From NCBI RefSeq assembly GCF_014204895.1, contig NZ_JACHMF010000001.1, forward strand, positions 6,510,001 through 6,574,000: a stretch of 64,000 nt of DNA. Reading direction: 5' to 3'. The stretch comes from Paractinoplanes abujensis (GTDB lineage Bacteria; Actinomycetota; Actinomycetes; Mycobacteriales; Micromonosporaceae). Both the position numbers and the translations under genes were made by a program. Position 1 is the stretch's first letter, and each line of letters starts with the position of its first letter. This document shows, piece after piece, positions 19,506 through 29,285 of the stretch. The notes under the pieces were generated by a model. It saw nothing but the letters and a program-made list of their open reading frames with translations. It searched no databases and was not told where the DNA came from.

Positions 19506-21095
19506 TCAGCCCTTGCGCCACTTCTGGTTGGCGGCGCCGACGCAGTCCCACAGGTGCAGGCGTGCGCCGTCGTTCGGGTTTACCTCTTTGATGTCTACGC
19601 AGCGGTTGGCCTGGGGGTTGACCAGGTCACCGGCCGCGCTCAGGACGAACTGCTGGGCCGCCGTGCCGTTGCAGGTGTAGAGCTGGATCGCCGTGCCGTT
19701 GGCGGTGCCTGCGGCCTGCACGTCCATGCATTTGCCGCCGGCCTGCAGCGTGCCCCCGGTGAAGGTCCACTTCTGGGCGCTGGAGTTGTTGCAGCCCCAC
19801 ATCTGCAGCGGCGCGCTGTCGACGAAGCTCGCGTTCGGCACGTCGATGCACTTGTTGTTGAGCGAGCTGATCACCGGCACGCCGGTGGGTTGCGGTTCGG
19901 TCGGGCCGCCACCGCCGGTGAACGGGGTCAGGTGGATGCCGGCCGACCGCGGGTCGCCGTCGTGCACCAGGGACTCGAACGCGCCGACGTCGTCGAAGGC
20001 GAAGGCGTAGGCCTTGCCGTCCTGCATGTTGGCGTGCACGGCCTTGGCGTACACGTTGGTCGGGTTGTTCTTGTAGAAGTCGGCCGCGTTGGTGCTCGGC
20101 TGGGTGTCGATGGTGCCGAGCGTCCCGCGGTTGAGCGCGGCGCACAACGTACGGGAAATGGGTCCGACGACCAGGTCGTTGGGGGCCGGCAGGTCGCCGT
20201 CGCAGCCCCACACCGACGCCGAGGACGGGCGGTTGAACGACGCCACCTGCGCGCCCGACGAGTTCGTGAAACGCATGACGTTGCCCGATGTGCGCCCGGT
20301 GTAGCGCGTGTTGGGCTGGTCGGCGAACGGCACGACGGTCAGATTCTTGCCGGTGTACGCGTTCCAGGCCGACGCGATGTACGGGTCGAGGTAGGTGCTG
20401 CTCATCAGGCCCGCGCCGGCCGCTTTGCCGGGGGCGAGGACGCGCAGCACCGTGCCGTCGGAGCGGCTGTAGACCGTGCTGCCCAGGCCCGCGTTGCGGA
20501 TGGCGTTGATGATGTTGTCACGCCCGTTGGCGACCAGGTCTCCCGTACGGCGGGAGGCGCCGTTGGCCCCGGTCACCGACACCGCGTGCGGCACGGCGAA
20601 CATGTCGACCTGCGAGCTGTTGAGCCACAGCCCGGAGTCGTTGTAGGTGAACTCGCTCCAGTCGAACAGGATGTCCCGGTTGGCGTCGCCGCCGGCCCAC
20701 GGCGCGGGCTGCACCAGGCCGTCCGGGGTGAGGAAGAATTTGAGCTTCTGGCCGAGCGAGAAGTAGACCCGGCCGGAGAAGCCACGCGGGAAGTTGATTG
20801 TCGTCGAGCCGCCGTTGCCGGCCGCGTTGATCGCGACGTCGGGGGCGGGGGCGGGCGGATTGGCGCCGCCGCTCCACGCGGTGAAGGTGCCGCCCTGGTT
20901 GACGTAGCCGAGGCGGCCGGACGACAGCTGGATGCCGATGACGTACAGGTAGACCGCGTCGCCGCGTCCGGTGTTGTTGGAGACGGTGACGGGCAGCAGG
21001 TTGGGGCCGATGGCTTGGGCCGCGGGCGGGGACACCGCGGCCGCGACCGGGATGGTCAGGGCCAGCGCCGCCAAGGCTCTGAGGACGGTACGCAC
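19506..21095 (-). CDS. Secreted GH64 beta-1,3-glucanase with C-terminal ricin-type lectin domain
   Basis: 529 aa from the GTG at 21093-21095, chosen because GGAAGG lies eight bases before it while an upstream in-frame GTG touches the ribosome site. A Sec signal peptide (MRTVLRALAALALTIPVAAA) ends near AQA. The catalytic region to about residue 370 resembles family GH64 (LamA-type laminaripentaose-producing glucanases; WLNSSQVDMFAVPHAV, FYKNNPTNVYAKAVHAN). After a Pro/Gly linker comes a beta-trefoil lectin with CIDVPNA, CMDVQAAG, CVDIKEV and repeated QKW motifs. It would attack fungal or callose glucan. A LacI-type palindrome in the promoter suggests sugar-inducible control. Confidence 0.88.
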   Translation of the reverse strand: MRTVLRALAALALTIPVAAAVSPPAAQAIGPNLLPVTVSNNTGRGDAVYLYVIGIQLSSGRLGYVNQGGTFTAWSGGANPPAPAPDVAINAAGNGGSTTINFPRGFSGRVYFSLGQKLKFFLTPDGLVQPAPWAGGDANRDILFDWSEFTYNDSGLWLNSSQVDMFAVPHAVSVTGANGASRRTGDLVANGRDNIINAIRNAGLGSTVYSRSDGTVLRVLAPGKAAGAGLMSSTYLDPYIASAWNAYTGKNLTVVPFADQPNTRYTGRTSGNVMRFTNSSGAQVASFNRPSSASVWGCDGDLPAPNDLVVGPISRTLCAALNRGTLGTIDTQPSTNAADFYKNNPTNVYAKAVHANMQDGKAYAFAFDDVGAFESLVHDGDPRSAGIHLTPFTGGGGPTEPQPTGVPVISSLNNKCIDVPNASFVDSAPLQMWGCNNSSAQKWTFTGGTLQAGGKCMDVQAAGTANGTAIQLYTCNGTAAQQFVLSAAGDLVNPQANRCVDIKEVNPNDGARLHLWDCVGAANQKWRKG

Positions 21096-21136
21096 GGGGG
21101 ACACCTTCCGCTTCAGGGGGGAACGGACGGATCGTG

Positions 21137-21148
21137 GAGAGCGCTCTC
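21137..21148 (-). promoter_or_regulatory. LacI-family operator (CebR-like palindrome)
   Basis: Perfect 12-bp palindrome GAGAGCGCTCTC, 41 bp upstream of the glucanase start. It shares the AGCGCT core and symmetry of actinobacterial LacI-type sites such as the CebR box (TGGGAGCGCTCCCA), which govern glycan-degradation genes. Confidence 0.7.
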
Positions 21149-21248
21149 AGGAAAGAGTCCTTTTTGTTTCGGACTTGTGTCAATAGATGCGCGCCGATGG
21201 ACGGCGTCCCGGGCAAACGTCGGCACGAACGGGCATAGGGTCGTGCTC

Positions 21249-22202
21249 ATGAGCGAGATGAGCTATCGCCGGCTGGGCACCTCGGGCCTGGTCGTCTCCG
21301 TGGTCGGCATCGGGTGCAACAACTTCGGCCGCAAGCTGGACGCCGACGGCACCCGCGAGGTCGTCGACGCCGCCTTCGACGCCGGGATCACGCTGTTCGA
21401 CACGGCCGACCGCTACGGCACAAACCCGGGCGCCTCCGAGGAGTGCCTCGGCGCCGCCCTCAAGGGTCGCCGCGACGAGGTCGTCGTGGCCACCAAGTTC
21501 GGCCTGGACGTGGGCCGGCTCAACGGCAACGACTTCGGCGCCCGCGGCTCGCGGCGCTACATCGTGCGGGCCGTCGAGTCCTCCCTGCGCCGGCTCGAGA
21601 CCGACTACATCGACCTCTATCAGATGCACGAGCCCGACCCGCTCACCCCGATCGACGAGACCCTGGCCGCCCTGGACGACCTCGTGCGGTCGGGCAAGGT
21701 GCGCTATTTGGGCAACTCCAACTTCGCGGGCTGGCAGATCGCGGACGCCGACTGGACCGCGCACGCCGGCGGCCTCACCCCGTTCATCAGTGCGCAAAAT
21801 CAGTACAGCCTGCTCCACCGCGAAGTGGAGAAGGAGGTCGTGCCCGCCTGCGAGCGGTTCGGGCTGGGCCTGCTGCCGTTCTTCCCGCTCGACTCGGGCC
21901 TGCTCAGCGGCAAGTATCGCCGCGACGAGAAGCCGGCCGCGGGCACGCGTCTCTCGCTGCCCCGCTATCAGCGCTGGGTCGACGGCGCCGACTGGGACAC
22001 CATCGAGGCGCTCACCGCGTTCGGCGCCGAGCGCGGGCGCAGCCTGCTCGACGTGGCGATCGCCGGCCTGGCCGCCCAGCCCGCCGTGACCAGCGTGATC
22101 GCGGGGGCCACGACCGCCGAGCAGGTGCACGCGAACGCCGCCGCCGGAAGCTGGGAGCTCACGGCCGACGACGTGATCGCGCTGCAGCGAGTGCTGGGGT
22201 AG
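21249..22202 (+). CDS. Aldo/keto reductase
   Basis: 317-aa NADPH-dependent oxidoreductase with a TIM-barrel fold. Markers: GITLFDTADRYG with the catalytic Asp/Tyr, TKFG (Lys), MHEPDPLTPIDETL (His), and SVIAGATTAEQV at the cofactor site. Starts at ATG 21249 (MSEMSYRRLGTSGL), the first Met of the family N-terminus; another Met lies three codons in. The frame is open far upstream through the repeat array but that part is not coding. It converges with the SDR gene, three bases apart. Substrate unknown. Confidence 0.9.
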   Translation: MSEMSYRRLGTSGLVVSVVGIGCNNFGRKLDADGTREVVDAAFDAGITLFDTADRYGTNPGASEECLGAALKGRRDEVVVATKFGLDVGRLNGNDFGARGSRRYIVRAVESSLRRLETDYIDLYQMHEPDPLTPIDETLAALDDLVRSGKVRYLGNSNFAGWQIADADWTAHAGGLTPFISAQNQYSLLHREVEKEVVPACERFGLGLLPFFPLDSGLLSGKYRRDEKPAAGTRLSLPRYQRWVDGADWDTIEALTAFGAERGRSLLDVAIAGLAAQPAVTSVIAGATTAEQVHANAAAGSWELTADDVIALQRVLG

Positions 22203-22205
22203 GCG

Positions 22206-22979
22206 TCAGAGGCCGAATCCGCCCGACACCTCGACGTTCTGCGCGGTGATCCACCGGCTCTCGTCGCCCAGCAGTGCCGCGATCGCCACCCCCACGTCGC
22301 CGGGCTCACCGAGCCGGCCCAGCGCGGTCTGCCCGGCCAGGATCGGAATGACCTCCGGGTACGCGTCGAAGCCGACCACGCCGTCGGCGTCCGCGAGCCG
22401 GGTGCGGGTCGGGCCGGGCGAGACCGTGTTGACCCGGATCCCGCGTACGGCGAGCTCTTTGGCCAGCATCCGCGACCACACGTTGAGCCCGCCCTTCATC
22501 GCCGCGTAGGCCGTGTAGCCGACATCGGCCGACCCGGTCGGAAGGGCCGAGCTGCTGCTGACGTTGACGATCGCCCCACCGTCGGTCAGCAGCGGCACCA
22601 GCGTCTGGGTCAGGAAGTACGGCCCCTTGAGCAACACCCGCAGGAACCGGTCGAACAGCTCCTCGGTCACGTCTTCGAACATCGCCATGCCGCCGAACCC
22701 GGCGCTGTTGACCAGGTAGTCGAACGTCTCGCGCTGCCACTTCTCGCGCAGCACCGAGACGACCTGCTCGCGAAAGGCGGGGAACTCCTCGGTGCGCCCG
22801 ACGTCGAGCCGGAACGCGACGGCCGTGCCGCCTTCGCGCTCGACCGCGGCCACGGTGTCCTTCGCGCCCGCCGGGTTGCCGCTGTAGGTGACGATCACGC
22901 CTGCCCCCCGCCGCGCCAGCTCAACCGCCGCCGCCTGACCGATCCCCGAGCTGCCTCCGACCACCACTGCGACTCGCAT
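22206..22979 (-). CDS. Short-chain dehydrogenase/reductase
   Basis: 257-aa classical SDR: cofactor motif GGSSGIGQ near residue 8, NSAG (~90), catalytic Ser in VNVSSSSALPTG, Tyr/Lys in YTAYAAMKGG, and SPGPTRTRL. Resembles 3-oxoacyl-ACP reductase-like enzymes, but the function could be any alcohol/ketone conversion. It is divergent from an AraC-type regulator with a 115-bp shared promoter region, which suggests control by that regulator. Confidence 0.9.
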   Translation of the reverse strand: MRVAVVVGGSSGIGQAAAVELARRGAGVIVTYSGNPAGAKDTVAAVEREGGTAVAFRLDVGRTEEFPAFREQVVSVLREKWQRETFDYLVNSAGFGGMAMFEDVTEELFDRFLRVLLKGPYFLTQTLVPLLTDGGAIVNVSSSSALPTGSADVGYTAYAAMKGGLNVWSRMLAKELAVRGIRVNTVSPGPTRTRLADADGVVGFDAYPEVIPILAGQTALGRLGEPGDVGVAIAALLGDESRWITAQNVEVSGGFGL

Positions 22980-23094
22980 GATTCAACCCCTCTTCCCGTA
23001 CGGCGTCATGTGCTCGCTTTCCATGTCACCAGCCAGCAGACGTACGGGGTAGAATGAGGCTCGCCGATACTTGCCTGATCCTCTCGGAGGCCCG

Positions 23095-23982
23095 GTGTCA
23101 CTGGACGAGCTGCGCGGGCTGCTGGAACGGCATGCCCGCAGTGACGCGTCCACCGCCGTCGACGGCGTGCTGATCGGGAAGGCGACCCGGGCGTACGAGA
23201 ACAGTGCCTCGATGTCGGGAACCGTGCTGGCGCTCATCGCCCAGGGTGCCAAGACGCTGGCGCTGGGCGAGCGCATCTTCGAGTACCGCGCCGGGCAATA
23301 CCTGGTGGCCTCGGTCGATCTGCCGGTCACGGGGTGTTACACGGAGGCGCCGGCGCTTGGTTTCGGGCTGCTGCTCGACCCCGCCGAGATCGCCGAACTG
23401 CTGCTCCAGGCCCCCGCCGGGTCGCTGCCGCCGGCCACTGGCGCGCCGTCGGCGATCGCGGTCAGTGACGCCCCGGCCGAGCTGGTCGACGCCGCGGTGC
23501 GGATGCTGCGGCTGCTCGAGACCCCGCGTGACATCCCCGTGCTGGCCCCGCTGATCAGGCGCGAGATCCTGTGGCGGCTGATCACCGGCGAGCAGGGTGC
23601 GACCGTACGGCATCTGGGTCTGGCCGACAGCAGCCTCGCGCACGTGGCCCGGGCCGTGCAGTGGATCCGTGACCACTATCGGGAGGCGTTTCGCGTCGAG
23701 GACGTGGCCCGCCTGGTCGGCATGAGCGTCTCCGCGTTCTACCGCAACTTCCAGGCGGTCACCGCGATGAGCCCGATCCAGTTCCAGAAACAGATCCGCC
23801 TGCAGCAGGCGCGGCTGATGCTGGCCACCCGGCCCAACGACGTCACCGGGGTCGGCCACCGGGTCGGCTACGACAGCCCGTCGCAGTTCAGCCGCGAATA
23901 TCGCCGCCAGTTCGGTCTGCCCCCGAGCCGTGACGCGGCCCACCTGCGCGCCGCCCCGGCCGCCGCCGTGTCAGTGCCGTAG
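23095..23982 (+). CDS. AraC family transcriptional regulator
   Basis: 295 aa from the GTG at 23095, which has GGAGG four bases upstream; an upstream TTG in frame is less likely. An N-terminal ~190-residue AraC_N-type domain is followed by the double helix-turn-helix (VEDVARLVGMSVSAFYRNFQ ... SPIQFQKQIRLQQARLML ... VGHRVGYDSPSQFSREY). It is divergent from the SDR gene. Its last 12 bp overlap the convergent methyltransferase gene. Confidence 0.9.
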   Translation: MSLDELRGLLERHARSDASTAVDGVLIGKATRAYENSASMSGTVLALIAQGAKTLALGERIFEYRAGQYLVASVDLPVTGCYTEAPALGFGLLLDPAEIAELLLQAPAGSLPPATGAPSAIAVSDAPAELVDAAVRMLRLLETPRDIPVLAPLIRREILWRLITGEQGATVRHLGLADSSLAHVARAVQWIRDHYREAFRVEDVARLVGMSVSAFYRNFQAVTAMSPIQFQKQIRLQQARLMLATRPNDVTGVGHRVGYDSPSQFSREYRRQFGLPPSRDAAHLRAAPAAAVSVP

Positions 23983-24807
23983 CCGTGGGCCGCCGGTCAC
24001 CGCTCCGGAGGCCAGCAACGCCGCCGCCGGCAGCGCCAGCTTCCCATCCTCCGTCCGATAAGGAGCCGTGACCTCGTCGAACGCGGCCCGCACCTCGGCC
24101 ACGACGGGCGGCGGCTGGTGGTCGAGGATCAGTCCGGCGGTGCCCAGCCCCGCCGCGGGGCCGGCCCACCAGTCGTCCGGGTCGATGCGCAGCGTCCACG
24201 ACACCGTTTCGCAGATGACCCCGCGCAAGCCGGCCTCTTCGAGCAGAGCGGACAGACCTGCTTCCGTACGGGCGAAGTCGTTGACCGCCTCGAGCCGGGG
24301 CATAGATGCGGGTCGTTCCGCGCCCGCCGCGTCGAACGCCTCGCCCCACAGCCGCTGAGCAGTCGGCGCCGGCGTGGGCCAGAGAGTCACCGCCACCCGG
24401 CCGCCGGTCCGCGTCACCCGGGCCATCTCGGCCACCCCGGCCATCGGATTGCCCACGTGGTTGATCACGAAGTTGCCCACCGCGGCGTCGAACGATCGCG
24501 CCGGGAAGGGCAGCACCGGGAGCGTCGCGAGCACCGTGGTCCGGGCCGGCAGCCGGGCCGCCGCCAGTTCCAGCATCGACGGTTCGGCGTCCGCCGCCAG
24601 CACCGAGGCCCCGCGCGCCACCGCCAGGGCGGCCACTGTGCCCGTGCCCGTGCCGACATCCAGCAGGTGGTGCCCCTTGTCGACGCCCGCGGCATCCAGC
24701 AGCGTCTCGGCCGGGTGCGCGCAGAGGCGAGCGAAGCTGCGGTCGTAGGCCCGGGCCCGCCCGGACCACCGGGCCCGTTCGTGCCCGTCGAAGTCGGGAC
24801 TCTTCAT
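23971..24807 (-). CDS. Class I SAM-dependent methyltransferase
   Basis: 278 aa from ATG 24805-24807 (MKSPDFDGHERARW), preferred over an upstream start because ACGGA lies just before it and the family begins here. SAM motif I is LLDVGTGTGTVAALAV near residue 50, with LPFPARSFDAAV and VTRTGGRVAVTLWP following. Type-11-like, UbiE-related fold. Substrate unknown. Confidence 0.85.
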   Translation of the reverse strand: MKSPDFDGHERARWSGRARAYDRSFARLCAHPAETLLDAAGVDKGHHLLDVGTGTGTVAALAVARGASVLAADAEPSMLELAAARLPARTTVLATLPVLPFPARSFDAAVGNFVINHVGNPMAGVAEMARVTRTGGRVAVTLWPTPAPTAQRLWGEAFDAAGAERPASMPRLEAVNDFARTEAGLSALLEEAGLRGVICETVSWTLRIDPDDWWAGPAAGLGTAGLILDHQPPPVVAEVRAAFDEVTAPYRTEDGKLALPAAALLASGAVTGGPRLRH

Positions 24808-24869
24808 GATCCGTCGGACGCTAGCAACCCATCGCAACCCGGACGTATCCGCCCGCGGACCCGCGCGTT

Positions 24870-26330
24870 CTAGAGCGTCGTGACCACGCGCCGGCGGCGG
24901 AAGACGAAGACGGCCACCGCCCCCGCGAGCAGCAGCACCGCCCCACCCAGCGCGACCCAGCCCGCGGGCGCGCCGGTGACCGGAAGGCCGCCCCCCTGCC
25001 CGCCCGAGGCCGAGGTCAGCACGATCGCGGCCTTGTCGTTGGCGTCGTTGGTGTCCTGCACGCCCCCGTCGACCACGACCGAGCCCGTGCCGTCAGCGGT
25101 GATCGTGCCCGCGAAGGCGAACTTGACGGTTTCGCCCACTGTCGCGCCGTATTCGGGGAAGCAGGTGTAGACCAGGCCGTCCACTGTTCCGGCGCTCTCG
25201 AAGTCCCACTCGACGGCCCCGGAGCCGGGCACGCAGTTGACGTCGACGTCGGTCAGCCGCAGGCCGGCCGGCAGCGTGACCCGCACGCTCGGGAACCAGG
25301 TGAAGTCGTCGTTGCCCGGGATGAGGGTGGTGGGCCCCTTGTTCTGCAGGCCGACCGCGAAGTCCACTTCAGAACCGTCGACGGTCGCACCCAGGGCGGC
25401 GATGTCGGCGACCGACTTGCCGACCTTGACGCTGAAGAAGGCGCTGTTGTCCTCGTCGTTGATGTCCTCGGGCGCATCCCCGTCGGTGACGTCCGCGGTC
25501 TTGCGCAGGGCGTCCAGGGTGAGCACCTTGCCGGTCTTCTTCCGGGCCAGCAGCGCGGCGTCGGCGTCGTTCACGCCGACGGCCAGCACGGCCCCGCTGT
25601 ACGTGTAGGGACCGCCCGCGTTCTTGTCGACCCTGATCGCGAGCGGGGTGTCCGCCGGCACCTCGAAGGTGGCGCCGGGCTCGAACGTCTCGTCGAACTT
25701 GCAGACCACGCCGGCGTCCTCGCCGAGCTCGTCGTCGATGTCGCCCAGGTCGAGGCAGTTGCGGTAGTCGCCGAGCGCGGTCAGGCCCCGCTCGCCCAGC
25801 ACCACGATGCCGACCGAGTCGACGGCCTCGGAGCCGGCGTTGTGCACGACGATCGGCAGCTCGGCCGACTGGCCACGGCCCAGCTTGAGGCCGGCGATCG
25901 GCTCGATCTCGAGGTCGACGCCGCCCGCGGAGCGCACGACGGTCACCTCGGTCGAGAAGGTGCTGGTCTCGACCTCGAAGGTGGCGGCCAGCGCGTCGCC
26001 GGTCACTGCCACCTTGAGCGTGAGCACCTTGGTGGCCTGGGGGGCGAGGTCGCCGACCGGGCACGAGGTGGCGGCGCAACCGGCCGGCAGGGTGAGGGCG
26101 AGGGACTTGTCGACGTTGCCGAAGTTGACGACCACGTTCTTGGCCGGCGCGTCGCCCGCGTTGATGACCTCGGCCCGGATGGTCTTGGTCTGCCCCTCGA
26201 TCACGGCGATCTGCTCGGGCAGGATCACGCCGACCAGCGGCTGGGGCGCCTCGGGGGCGGCCTGAGCGGGGGCCGCCAGACCACCGAGGGCGACGGCCGC
26301 AAGGGCCGCCGGAAGTGCGAGTCGGCGCAT
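24870..26330 (-). CDS. Sortase-anchored (LPxTG) surface protein
   Basis: 486-aa secreted protein. Starts at ATG 26328-26330 with GGGGAC upstream; signal peptide MRRLALPAALAAVALGGLAA with AQA cleavage. The body is a string of beta-rich, Ig/CARDB-like segments (NAGDAPAKNVVVNFGN, VHNAGSEAVDSVGIVV). The C-terminus has LPVTG, a hydrophobic helix and RRRR, the classical sortase signal, so the protein should be linked to peptidoglycan. Four Cys in the body may form disulfides. Function unknown beyond cell-surface display. Confidence 0.88.
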   Translation of the reverse strand: MRRLALPAALAAVALGGLAAPAQAAPEAPQPLVGVILPEQIAVIEGQTKTIRAEVINAGDAPAKNVVVNFGNVDKSLALTLPAGCAATSCPVGDLAPQATKVLTLKVAVTGDALAATFEVETSTFSTEVTVVRSAGGVDLEIEPIAGLKLGRGQSAELPIVVHNAGSEAVDSVGIVVLGERGLTALGDYRNCLDLGDIDDELGEDAGVVCKFDETFEPGATFEVPADTPLAIRVDKNAGGPYTYSGAVLAVGVNDADAALLARKKTGKVLTLDALRKTADVTDGDAPEDINDEDNSAFFSVKVGKSVADIAALGATVDGSEVDFAVGLQNKGPTTLIPGNDDFTWFPSVRVTLPAGLRLTDVDVNCVPGSGAVEWDFESAGTVDGLVYTCFPEYGATVGETVKFAFAGTITADGTGSVVVDGGVQDTNDANDKAAIVLTSASGGQGGGLPVTGAPAGWVALGGAVLLLAGAVAVFVFRRRRVVTTL

Positions 26331-26388
26331 GAACAAGTCCCCGTTTCTCTTCAGAGAAGCGGGAGCGTACGGACCGTTCATCCGAAGA

Positions 26389-28478
<2,090 letters not shown>

Positions 28479-28500
28479 ATCTGGTACGCGCCAGAGGCGG

Positions 28501-29097
28501 TCAGCCTTTCGTCGTGTCGTCCGGAAACGCCATGTAGTTGATCTGCACCCGGCGCGCCCCCGGCGGCGGCTCCTCCTCCTGACGCCGGCGCACCCGGAAC
28601 GGCTCGATCAGGGCGCCGATCTTGTCGTTGAGTTCGCGCAGCTCCTCGGCGGTCAGCAGCACCTGGTGGCTGCTCAGGGTCGAGATGTCGCGCCACTCCT
28701 CCGGCTCGGCCGCGGCCTGCCCGACGAACTGCCGGGCCCGCTCCATGTCACGCTCGAGAAAGATGTCGACCAGGGCCGCCCGGGCCGAGGTCGTCTCCGG
28801 ATCAATCCCGTCGGCGTCGATGCTCAGGCCCGAACTGGTGCTCCGCCAGACCCGTTCCCGCCCGTCGCCCCGGCTCTCGGCCTGCTCCACCAGCCCGTAT
28901 TTGGCCAGCTCACGCAAGTGGTAGCTGGTCGCGCTGGGCGACAGACCGACCAGCTCGGCACACTCGGTCGCGGTGATGACGGCCCCGGTGCTGTTGAGAT
29001 GCTCCACGATCGCGATCCGGGCCGGATGGGCCAAGGCCCGCATGACCTGCGGATCCGTGATCCGAACCCTGCCGCTCCGCGCCTGCTGATCCGTCAT
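28501..29097 (-). CDS. ArsR-type winged-helix regulator
   Basis: 198 aa starting at ATG 29095-29097 (MTDQQARSGRVRITDPQVM). The winged helix is at about residues 18-85 (RALAHPARIAIVEHL, SPSATSYHLRELAKYGLVE), followed by a helical C-terminal half with no metal-site cysteines. It is upstream of and codirectional with the MFS exporter, with a long dyad between them, so it most likely represses that gene and perhaps mqnA behind it. Confidence 0.87.
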   Translation of the reverse strand: MTDQQARSGRVRITDPQVMRALAHPARIAIVEHLNSTGAVITATECAELVGLSPSATSYHLRELAKYGLVEQAESRGDGRERVWRSTSSGLSIDADGIDPETTSARAALVDIFLERDMERARQFVGQAAAEPEEWRDISTLSSHQVLLTAEELRELNDKIGALIEPFRVRRRQEEEPPPGARRVQINYMAFPDDTTKG

Positions 29098-29285
29098 GCG
29101 TTCATTGTTCACGGGTCCGCGCGCCGGTAATTCGGTGGAGGCGGCGGCTCCGGTGGCGTAACGTAATCGGCCGCTTGACGGCCGTGGTGAGCATGCACCG
29201 CAGCGGACGTCCTCCCGCGCCGACGGGCGACCTGAGCCCCTCGGACACGCGAGCAGACGAGGCAACACCGGCCCGAGGATGCACC

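Noticed and set aside
19233..21248. Open frame through the 17/33-bp array and antisense to the glucanase, joined to the aldo/keto reductase
   Set aside because: Only the part from 21249 resembles a protein family; upstream is repeat and antisense sequence without start signals.
22995..23048. CCCGTACG/CGTACGGG pair in the SDR-AraC intergenic region as the AraC operator
   Set aside because: The motif is common across the window, so this pairing may be chance; AraC sites are usually direct repeats.
29098..29285. Rifamycin-associated element upstream of the HelD-like gene
   Set aside because: No long inverted repeat of the expected kind is visible in the interval.
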